In this document: positions 1 to 12,100 of the stretch, in pieces
Numbering within the stretch: position 1 is the first letter of the stretch
How the letters are laid out: every line of letters starts with the position of its first letter
DNA from: Phoebastria nigripes
Taxonomy: Eukaryota > Chordata > Aves > Procellariiformes > Diomedeidae
NCBI GenBank assembly: GCA_035582835.1
Contig: JAYKAV010002552.1
Coordinates: 826,499-890,498 of the forward strand
Reading direction: 5' to 3'
DNA: 64,000 nucleotides
Notes under the pieces: generated by a model
Database searches by the model: none
Seen by the model: only the letters and a program-made list of their open reading frames with translations
What the model was told of the DNA's origin: nothing
Translations under genes and position numbers: made by a program

Positions 1-89
1 CTGCTACAGTGAAGAACAAAAATGAAGGGGGGAAAAAACATTCTAACAGTCATTATCTCATGTTTATCAGACTTAATTTGCATTCATAC

Positions 90-196
90 CTGGATACTCT
101 AGCTTTCAAGTCCCAGAAGTTTAAGTTTCCATCAACATCTCCAAGAACCAGGATATCCCCTTTCCAGGCAATACATGTAATGCTACCCATACTTCC
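90..196 (-). CDS. WDR11: WDR11 exon 17 (last in window)
   Basis: Encodes residues 708-742 plus two bases: GSMGSITCIAWKGDILVLGD, VDGNLNFWDLKARVS, a complete WD strand end at W735. The acceptor is TCTAG and the donor GTATGA. The remaining C-terminal exons, which encode the alpha-helical part, lie to the left of the window. Confidence 0.95.
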
Positions 197-3100
197 CTAG
201 AAATATTTAAGAAGCAGAATAAAATCTCATGATTAATAGAGCCAAACATAGGAACAAACATTTCAACATTAGTATTTCATTTTTTTAAAATATTCTATGA
301 CATGATAGACCAAATTCTACTCAGTTGAAACAGAAACAACTCTATTGAATATAAGCATTTATCAAGTCAGTCATATTTGCTTCAATATGCTTCAAAAGAC
401 ATTTCCTTGTAAGAAATTTTGGGTTTTAAGCAATGGAAATCACGTCTCTGTCTCTTGTTGCAAGGAGAGACCAACATGACAGACCTCATTAAACACAATA
501 CCAGCAAATACTAAAGTAGGAAACAAAAATAGAAGAATTCCTCTCTGTAAGTTCAATTTATCAAGCCCTTCAAGAACAACTAAAGTAAGAAAGACTGTTC
601 NTCAGAGTAACTGGAAAAAAACCAAACTTAGAACTCACAAAAGAGTGCTCTGGCCCACTCAAGTCCTCCTCATGATGTAAGATAAAATCCACTAACAGCG
701 CATAAACATGTTTCAATAACACTCTCTTCGTTATTCAAGCTTTTTGTAAATGCTTTACTAAAATTCTTAAAAAATATGTCATGTAATTTATTCAGAAAGC
801 AAGTCAGGGCCTATGAAGATTTTAACTTGTAAAAAAAATCATTTGTTTCAACATAGTTTTCAGTAGAAAAACTGTACAAATGTGAAAAGAGAACTGCTAC
901 CGTTCTTGAAGTTGGAACTTTTATTTCAAACTACTCCATTAATGACCACTTGCCACTCCAATGCATATCCCTGATTTGTTTTCTGGCAATCATAGCTAAG
1001 AAAAAAATGTAAGCATCAATGATATAGGAAATTGGAACTCACATCAGGAGGAATTCTTGCACTGTCTTTTACTGAGTTTCCTTCTACTGTGAGATGATAA
1101 ACCTGCCCATCGGCACCTGTAAACACAAAGTGCTCTCTGGCAGAAATGTTCTGGCTCAGCTCTGATTTACTTTCGGCTTCCTGTAACAAGCTTTAAAGAG
1201 AACACAATGAGACACAAGTATTTCTTTCTTGAAAGTAGAATTGCAAGGCAATTTCTCCCTAACTAATGCACAGAAGCAGCACAAAAATGCACGTTTCCTT
1301 CAAAACAATTTAGCAGAAGCAACAGTTAACTCATTTATACGCTAGCGGCAATGTTCGGGGGCAAGTAAGAGTTTTACTTCAAGAACCAGGTAACTAATGG
1401 ACTGCTACAGACGCATCTGAGAGAAACAGGTACACTGCTTCTCTCATTCAGCAGCAAATTTTGACATCTAAAAGCTAAAGGGAGGCCCATAAAGTTGTTT
1501 GCCTGGTATGTACTCAAGAATCATTTCCAAAATGTTCTGTTCTGTAGAACAATGGCACAGGGTGGAAAAACAACTGATGCAGAATAGCATTAAATCAGAA
1601 TCAGAAATACCTGATAACAGAAGATTCTACGCTGCTAACTTCAGTGTCTGATGCAACTGTCTGTCGGGCCATGGCCTCACGGGCTGCTAGCTGCTTCTTC
1701 CTCAGGCTTTTTAAGTTATGAGAAGGTGACCACTCCTGTGAAAAATTGTCCAGGAAAAATGGAGAAGACAAATGTTTACTCCCTGAATTTACTGGGGATT
1801 TTTCTGTTAATTATAATGATTTCAATGAAGATTGCTTTCTGCCATACCTCCCCCCATCACCCAAGGAGCAGACCAGATTTTTCCACCAGTACCTCTTTTT
1901 TTCTTGCCTCTATTTGATGACAGACGAAAACGGAAGAGTGAAAGCACTTATCTGTATGCTACAGATACAGTAACATTTTGCTGCAAAATCGTTCATAGAT
2001 TTTTTTATACTATCTCAACATATTACATTTAATAAACAGTAAGTAACAGATTTTATTCCTTACCAAAGCGGTCGCTGTAGGGAAGTTTTTAGACATTTCT
2101 CTGAGCAGAGTGCATGTTCTGACATCCCAGATCTCCAGTGGTTTGTCTTTAAATACTACAGCTAGATACTGCCTAAAACAAGTAAGAATTTACTACATCA
2201 NAAGTAATCATTCCATTTTAATTTGAGCATTTTACTTCACAGGTGGTGTTCATATCAGCACACTGGAAGCCCTCAAAAACTAAGAGGAAGCAGAGTAAAT
2301 TAATTTGGCTCAAATCCCACTCTGAAGCTTGTGATTTCCTTGAGTTACTGAGGTGCAAAAGAGTGTCTGAAAAAGAGTCCTCCTTCAAAGCTAAAAGAAT
2401 TAGAAATTTCTGTCAGGTGGTACTGCTCAATTACTGTAAAGGAGACAAGGGAAGTAATTCAGAGAAAGCTGCAGCACCTCTAATTTAGACATACTCAGCC
2501 CGAGTTGATGACTGCACAAGATACCAGAAAGACATACCAAGATTGTAGGTTGGACAGATTTTTTTCTCTACTCCAGATGCATGCCACTTCCCTAATCCAG
2601 TGATAAATGAACATAAAATCCTCTTACACTAAACNGCTTGTCAGTCACGTCTTCAGACCTTTCATCTGCAGAGCTAGATGAGTAAAACACCTTCAATCTA
2701 CCACTTTTCACATGTAATTTGAAAATACAGAGAGGCTCTGCAGCTATACATACTCTTCTCAACTGCATTAATCTGTATTCAAATGAACTATCCTTTCTTG
2801 TTCTCACTTAACATTCTACTGTCTTCATCTAAGCCCACGGCTGTCCTTAATTTTTAATGTATTAATAAGACCATTATATGCTTGAACTCTTCCAAATTCT
2901 CTGGAACACATACATACTTCTGAAAATATTCCTATGCAAGCTAGAGAACATTTTTTTTTTTGCTCCACTGTAAAGAAAAAAAACTTCTAACATTTAGAGA
3001 CAATGCCTTATTAAATTCAACACTACTTTAATTTCATTTAAACAGGAAAGTAAAGTAATCTCACAGAGTACTACTGCTATTATTTTTGATACTATAAAGA

Positions 3101-6100
3101 CCAGGACCTCCTGGCCTGATCTCAAAATAAGCAGGATTTGATAGTAAACAGTGCGGTCGTTTGTCAGCTGACTTCCCAAACAACTATACCTCACATCTGT
3201 TTTTCCAGTAGACAATTATTATAAAGGTGTGAAATACCTTTAGATTAATTAGAAATATATTAGAAATATAATTAGAAATAAATTAGAAAAATTAATACAC
3301 ATGTGAAAAATCCTCTCATCTTTAATGCCAATCGTCTAGTTTTAAGTAAGGCTTAAGTTATAGCAAAGGGAATTAACTCATAACATAATCCAAGTTGACA
3401 AAAATTGTTCAGCACTTTTATTCTCCCTAATATTATCAAAATGTCCGTTCAGTGAACACAATTCTTAAAAGAACTAAAATATTAACAACTGATCTTGCAA
3501 CGTGATTGGATCCTGAAGTGACAAGGTCAACCACAGAAACATTCACAGCTGTTGCACTTTGAACTAATATTCTAAAGTATTTTTCTCTTGATGATGTTGC
3601 ACATTTTTCTGTACTCTTTGGAATGTTTTTTCCTGGCATTTCTATTATTTCTATTAAGTCATGAGGATCTTCATGCAGTACAGTAAAATTTATAAACTTC
3701 ACAAGGCTATTCTACTTACTTCAAATGAGACACCTTTATCATTTCAATAGCTGGCTCGTCATTGCCTCGGTCCCCACGAAATGCAATGCTCCTGCCTGAA
3801 CACAAAATCAACACAGGGGAAAACAGGAATAGTTACTAAACTAAATACAAATATAGAAATAGTTTATAAACTATTCTGTTTGTAAACAGAAATAGTTCAC
3901 AAACTAAACTAGCACCGCTCCAAGTAACCTGCGGTATCTTACATTACTCTTGTCACTGTTGAAGTTTTACTGCATTTCAAAGGACTAAATATAATGTAAA
4001 CTCTACTGTCTAATATAATACCTGACTCACTTCCAGAGCACAACTACTGAAATTGATGCATCACCAGCATTACATAAATACAGAGAGTTCAAAGAGTTAT
4101 TATTTTCCACTCAAAGCCAATGAGATATACTCTCAATTCCCCAAGGAGGAAATTCATGAGTAGATTTCAAGTTTTGTAAGAGAAATTAACTCTGCCATAA
4201 ACTAAGTCTGAAAGTATTTCCACGGTGAAGTAACTCATTCTACATTTAGCAGAACCATTCTCTCTCTCTTTCCAGCTAAAAGAATAAACCCTAAGAACTT
4301 ATAATCTTATCCCCACCAAAATTTTCACCCACTTGTACAAAGTCTTGCAGAATTAAAGGTGTTATACGTATCGCTAAAATAAACAATCATCTACAAACAC
4401 CAGGGTATCACAGCACCTCCTATGCAAGTTTCATTCTCCTTAGCTTTCAAGGAAAATTCAAGTTTTCAAACTTTAGCCACTCTTGTGGCTGCTCATAGCT
4501 AAATTACTTAACTTATGCCAATTATGTGAATAAATCTAGTTATCAACAATGCTAGTTAGAGCTCTCATGCCAGAGGCCAGGCTACAGGAAACCTTCCAGC
4601 TCTATTATTTCCTTCATTAGTGATCAAACACCGCAGGAATTTTCTTCCTTATTGTTATTCAGAAACGTAAATGAGAATTTTGTCAGTGTGTTCATGAAGT
4701 AAATACAAATCAGTACAGCTTTCCTAGAACTAAAATAGAAAGTTGGGCTAATTAGTGATGGAAGACCCAATGATCAAGCAGTTAAGTAGCTATGCCTTTC
4801 TTGTAAGTTTTAAAAGAGGAAAAGTAACATTTTTTAAGCAAAACCTAAGCTAAGGTGTCAGGTATTCACATTTACTTGGAACTTGGTTGCCTGCAGAAAT
4901 ACTGAGCCTTTTATCACTTATATTTATAAATGTTTCAATACTGATTTACAAGCTGAGTGAAAAATCAAAATCCCATTTTACATGAAATGAATTTTACAAA
5001 ATACATCTCTTTTCTGTTTTGATTTTAAACAAATGAACAAAAGACATTATCAGGAAAAAAATTACAATATTGTTATGTTAAAAGAATAGCCTCTTTGTGC
5101 AGCACCCTGTAAATACAAAAACTGAGTCTTTTCCATAAGCTTAAAAAAAATTTAAAAAATCACTTCATGCTACATAAAGCAATTCAGAATTATCCATGCG
5201 TTACAAGATTCAGGCTCTTCAATTAGAAATTAAATGGCTCCAGGTTTTCCCATTCAAAAATAATTTAAAATTATTGAAGTGCTTCCCATTTTGGGTTCTC
5301 TAATCTTCCAAATTATACCTCCTAGTATTGTGCAAATATTGAACTCAGTCACAAATATATTTGTAATCCATTATAAGGGCAGAGTAGTTGAAAAACACAC
5401 ATAATCTGACTTAGTTTTGCTATCAACTGTATCTTTTAAAAAGTTTTTTACTTTTTAACCCTTCCAATTCTTTATATAAGTATCAAATTTCATTATTAAA
5501 ACATCCATTTTACATTCACGCACACACACTCAAATTCTGGCCATGCATCTGGCCTACCTTGAAAAATTATCTGTTGCTGATACAAACCACAGTAAATTTT
5601 CAACCACAACAGTTCAACACTATTTCAGGTGCACATGAAACAATGGGTGTAGACTGTGACAAAACACATTTGGAAATATATGCATTTTGTGAACAAAATA
5701 CACCACTAATACCCATGCTGTGTGAATGCTTCTAAACCTCCTGCTGACGCATATTCATTCTTTTAGTAAGTCCAAGCCACAGACATTTTTGCAAAGGTGT
5801 TGTTTCAAGTCTGTCTGCAGAGCACCAGAGGGAACACATTACGTGGCTTCACAAGGACAGAAGAGCAGAACCAGTTAAAACTCCTCTTCATTATTTTATT
5901 TTGTCGTGATAACAGAAGGAGGGGGGAAGAAAAAAAAAAAAGTAGTAAGAACTTCTGTTTGTCACTCCCCAGCAAATCTGTCAGCCTCTTTGTCCTGGTG
6001 TCGGCTGGGATAGAGTTAATTTTCTTCCTAGTAGCTGGTATAGTGCTGAGTTTTGGATTTAGTATGAGAAGAATGTTGATAACACACTGATGTTTTAGTT

Positions 6101-9100
6101 GTTGCTAAGTAGTGTTTACACTAGTCAAGGACTTTTCAGCTTCCCAGGCTCTGCCAGGTGCACAAGAAGCTGGGAGGGAGCATAGCCAGGACAGCTNNCC
6201 CAACTGGCCAACGGGGTATTCCATACCATNTGATGTCATGCTCAGTATATAAACTGGGGGAAGAAGGGGGAAGGGGGACGTTCGGAGTGATGGCGTTTGT
6301 TTTCCCAAGTACCCGTTACGCGTGATGGAGCCCTGCTTTCCTGGCGATGGCTGCACACCTGCCTGCCGATGGGAAGCAGTGAATGAATTCCTTGTTTTGC
6401 TTTGCTTGCATGCATGGCTTTTGCTTTACCTGTCTACCTTTTAAACTGTCTTTATCTCAACCCATGAGTTTTCTCACTTTTACCCTTCCAATTCTCTCCC
6501 CCATCCCACCGTGGGGGGAGCAAGCGAGCGGCTGCGTGGTGCTTAGTTGCTGGCTGGGGTTAAACCACAACACTCTTGTACAGATTTCTCAGGAAATACT
6601 AACCTGTTGGTAGGTCCACCAGCTGCAGCTCATTCCTTACTAGCCCCAGATTGTTAGGTGTTGATGTGGCAAAGGAAATAAACCCAGTCAAGCTTATCCA
6701 CTCAATTCCCCTGTCATCAGAAGAGAGTACATGGAGCATATTAGCCGAAATATTTGAATGGCTAGAAAATAGCCTGGTCTGAAGTACAATAATTTTTTTT
6801 CATGCATATTCTTCAATTTGAAAACAGCACAGAAATAATTTTCTACTTCTTATGGAAACACTATATTTAAGCATAAAAAGAAGCTACACATTTACAACTA
6901 TGATGTAAATATAAAGTTACCAAATTAAATTAAAGAAGAGCTTTCTTTTCAGACTACGCTGGTTCTTGTTTGGTTAAAACAAAAATTTCAGTTAGAAACA
7001 CTGTTAACTTTTCCGAAAATCCCTCACAGATACTCAGCACTAGAGTGGACTAAAATTACTGCTCTCATTAAATCAGTGATTTAGCAGATGGGAGGAACTA
7101 TTAAGTAACTCAAATTTGCCAGCATACAGAAAGAGAAAAATATTCATATGGATAGCAGGGTGAGGAGATGTGATTCTTTCAGTCCAGAGAGAGGAGAAAC
7201 AAAGATCACACAATGAGAGGCCCTGTAGAGATTTCAAAGGCTATCACAAAAGAACTGAAAACCTGTTTTTTGGGGTTTTTTTCTCTTTTAGATCATGCCA
7301 AGGCAGCCACAAACCAAATTACCTCGAAGTCTTGCAAGGATGTGAAGTTACACTGTATATAACATATTGTCAGCACATATGGATTCTAAGCAAATTCTTG
7401 AGATACACTACAAAAGGATAGAAAGCGGCACTAGGTGGTACTGTTCCAAAATGAGATAGTCCTCCCACCCCCATTTCCCACACACACTTTGTGTCAGCAT
7501 AAATAGTTGAGTGCTTTATCTGTGAAATAAATCAAGGAACTAATCTAAAAGAAAATTGAGACTGTTCTAATACATACATATGTAATACATACATATGCCC
7601 AACTTAATTTTAACACCGATAAAAGGATTTAGGTTTTCCTCAAATCATTCAAACACAGATTACTTAAGAACGATTTCCAGGACACCTAAATCTTCTGTTA
7701 CATCAATTGTAAAATCATGGTCTGTTTTGCAAGGATATATGTGAAATATGAGAAAGATAAATATCAGTATTTATGATTTACTGTCAGTAAATCCAACTCA
7801 CTTTGTATTAAGTAGAAGTTTCCTAAATACAATATAGGTGGGTGAAAGCAAAAAGCACTCCCATAATATTTTGCACATACAAGTTACAGCCATATTTCTT
7901 TTTTTAGTTCAAGCTTTAAAAAAAATGCGAAGCTTTATTCCTAAGTCCTCAAGTAAAGTTAAAAATTTAGGACCCAGTCCTTTTCCCACCAGAACCTATG
8001 AAAGTTCAACCAAAATGAGTGCTATTCAATTATTTATCAAAACATTACAGGAATGATTGAATAGAAATCTACAGTTGCAATAATGTGTGACATTGCAAGT
8101 CTCCAAAGAGAATACAAAGAGCTTTCTGAAATGGAAGAAATATGAATTCTGACACCTTTCTAAATTTTATGTATTATTCTACTATGCTTTTTGGAAAACG
8201 CACAGAATACTCGTAATACATTGTTCTTGCCAGTAGTTATTCACCATTCTCATTCAAAGACCTGAGGCATTTTCTATACTTCTTTCGTCAACTCAGATTT
8301 AACAGGACAAGTCCTTTTTCTTTGCTGCCGGCTGGCCATCTGTCAATACCAATAAAAATCTACAGAAACCCAAGACACTCATAATCAAAAGCAAACCTTA
8401 GCTTAGCTTACTGCTTGCACCTGAAACAGTGTAATTTTTGTTCTTGTCATACATGTAAATTGAGAATCTGAAGACAGTGGTTCAAGTTTTAATGAAGGAA
8501 ACAAGTAATGCCTTCCCTATTGAAATATCTCCATTTGCAAAATTTCCTAATAAAAGACATCTTTGTCTACTAGAATTAAGGGTCACATTCAGCTGTAAAC
8601 TATTTCTCAGACTGGATCCACTCTTTTAAAACACAAAATTCAGAGATTCTATATATTCAACTCGTCTCAGTTACTTCAGAGGTAAGATTCAGTTGTTTTG
8701 ATTGATGTTTCCAATGCAAACAAATTACGGAGTGTACTGAAGTGGATAAAAACACAAATGACTTTTCTAGTTGGGAATGGATTGTTGTGACTTTATGACA
8801 AGGCAGCTGCTACTCAAATTAATTATAAGAATTATAAGAAAAGGAAAAAGGTAAAATTGGAAATAAAACCATATCTTAAAGAAAACTGTAGTAAAATCTC
8901 AATTGTATTATCAGAAAATACTCTCAGTCTCAAATTTTATTATTTAAAAAGAATTGTCCTTGTACTTCAAAAATATTTGCATGGTCTACATGTCCAAAAG
9001 TGAATATCAGCAATGCAACAAGTTTTTCCTTTTTAAGAAGAGGAAGGTTAAGAAAAAGAAATTACAATTAAGTGCTGAACATGCTACAGCTGAGATAATT

Positions 9101-12100
9101 GTACATCCTATAACAGAGACTTCAGAATTCAATTCCGAATACACAGGATTTCATTGCAACACTGCTTACTCTTGTCAGTCAACGTGTATTTACTAATGCA
9201 CAGAAATCTACCACACCAACACCTGTATGACAGAAGTGGTAGCTATTTTTCATTCATCTTTCTCTACATGACAAAAGTTTTTTTTAAGGATGTGATGAAT
9301 GTTTGCAAAGCAGTCTCCCAAAGGGGAGTCAGCTTAAATTCAACTGCTAAAACTTGGATGTAATGCAGTAATTTCCAAGTTTTGCCTGCAGGCCATACAC
9401 ATTCTTCTTACAGTCAGTGAGATTTTAATTTTAAAAATTAAAGCTGTTGCAACCTTGAACTTGCTGAACTTCAGCGAAAAAGAATGAGAAGCACTGCTCT
9501 AGTCATAGTTATCTATCTATCAGAATAAGCAAAAGTAGCAGTGAGAGGCATTGCAAATGCACCACTTTCACTGAACTAGAAGCTACATCGTAGGCATTTT
9601 ATTTACACGTTTCAAATATATTCTCCTCTGCATTGAAGATGTACTACCATCTCCTATCTTACCACAATAGCTTAGATTGCTCCACTTAGAAGACAGAACA
9701 GGTATCAGACTTAGTTATTTCATGGTTCTTCTAATTCCTCTTAGTAATAAGAATTGCATTTCTCTGTATCCTGAAGGAAGAAAGACTGACCTCCTGCTCA
9801 CAGCTTCTTTCAGCCAGCACACATGCTTTAGTCTCACTCTGTTTTTTCCCTCACTTATGCTCCTAGCAGTAGCCTGATTGACTTTTCCTCTCTGTTTGCT
9901 CTGAAGCATTTCTGCTGCTTCTTGCCTCGGTCTCCTAACAAAAACCAAATTAAACTCAAAGGAAAAGTATTTACTCACATAATTCTAAACAAATAAATTC
10001 TAAACAAATAGTGAAATAGCTAAGTAATAATCATGGACATTCAAGGTTACTCACAAGTACGAACTATCTTAAATGGAAGACACAAAAACAATTGACCCTA
10101 CTCCTAATCACAATACAGAACTTCAAAGTTTAAAAATAATTAAAAAAAAAAAAAAAAAATCAGCATGTGACTACATATGTAGCTTCTAAAAAAGAACACT
10201 TTAATCTCAAAAAAAAAGTCAACTGCTAGCACCTACACAACTCAGTGGCCATTATTTTAGCACAGTTGATATGTAAAGGACAGTTGCCATTCCAAAGACC
10301 TTAGTTTTATTACATTCTCTTCTTAAACTACAAGGCACTGAAAACTCTGCTGGCCTTGAATTACAATTTCAAGGTATTCTCAATTACATACTTAAATAAT
10401 GGTGTTCCCTGAAGGTGTATTTTCAGAGAAAACTGAAATAGAGGCACTATCCAATCTATCTGCATTTTAGAGGTGAAGAAAGAACTCCCACTGAAAGAAA
10501 AACTGTTGCACTCCATGAATATTAATTAAAAAAAAAAATCCCTGTGCCTTATTCTACATTGCTTAAAGCATTCCCTTGAACTTGTAAAAATTATGTAGAA
10601 AGTCACTCAGACCATTAAGAGTGGGATTGAAGAAATTAAAACAAATATTTAAGACTTACCTACATAACTGCTTATGACTAAACAAAATTCACAATCATTT
10701 TAATTTTGTTCTAAAAATACCATTTGTGCAAGGATAGTTCCTAGAAAGACAACGTATTCTTAAAGTTTTTAAAAAGTTGCAAAACCTTTGCAAAGTGAAA
10801 AGCCCAAACTAACAATANTTCCAATAATACATGAAGCCTAAATAAAAGATAAATATTTTTTTCAAAAGTGTATTTCCGCCTGTGTCCCCATCTTCATTTT
10901 TTTTGTTGTTTCTTTAATCTGTGAAATGTTAGTAGTGGTTTTAATTTCGAATTCTATAATCACCTTAATGAGAAAAAAAGCAGTATTCTCTTGTGCTGCA
11001 TAACAGAACATAAAATGAAAATAATTTTGTAAGTAGTTAATGGTATGAAACAAAAAACTCAAATGTTTTAGAACAGAAAGGGAAACTCTATTCTTCCAGT
11101 GCCTACTAATCACACCACAAAAGTAAATATACTTACGTGATTTTGGTGGTAGATTCAAAGCAGGTTTACATAATGAATTCTTAGAGCTATCTATTCTCAA
11201 ACACCTGTACTTTTCTTACCTTTTTGTANAATGAACAGTAAAACGAAGACCTTAGCCTGAGGAAGGCTTCATGCCACAACTCTGATACAAATTTTCACTA
11301 CTATTACTGCTAAAAATAAATGTTTTATTTTCCATGCTTTATTTTCCATCTGTCTGGAACTATGGATCCAGCAAGCACCATCTTGAATATCTTTGCCATT
11401 AGTTATCCAAAAAGTTATGCCATTGTGTACACACAAACACACAGTAACAGCTTTAAGACTTACTCTGTTCCTTACTTAGCATGGATAAACACCTGGTCCT
11501 GTATTCGGTCTTTAAAATCTTTTAAAGATAAAATTAAAATTTTTTACTGCAGTTAGGGCTAGAACTGTCTCAATAGCAATTTCAGCCCCAAGGGAGCAGA
11601 GGAAATAAACCTCGGCATTTAAAACAGAATTATTTCAAAGGACACAATCTGTGAGTCACAACAGTTATATAAATAAGACACTGTAATAGTTTCTTGTGCT
11701 AAAAAGACTTCTTTGTACTACAATATACTAAAGAAACTGGAAGTAGCTGATACACATCCTAGATCAGCAGGCACAGATACAATTCAAATATTTAGTTCAA
11801 TGTAATTTTCACTCTAATTTTGTCAGTGTGTTACTGTTTATACATAGCAAAGATACTGTTAGGGTAGACTACTCAACAGGCAATTTTCTTGAGTGTCATT
11901 AACAATGAAACAAGATACCCACATTGCTGGTACAATGTTAGTTAGATGTTTTAGTATTTGTCTCCCAGAAGGATTATAGTAGGAATTAAAATTAAAATCT
12001 TACTTGACTTCACAGGAATGGATGCTTAACTCTTTGTGTAAGAGTCCACTTGTAAGATGAAACACCAGGACAGAGCCGTTACTTGTACCTATAAAAAGTG

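Noticed and set aside
5797..6356. Open frames overlapping the LTR
   Set aside because: They read through LTR sequence, which does not code for protein, and are interrupted by N bases.
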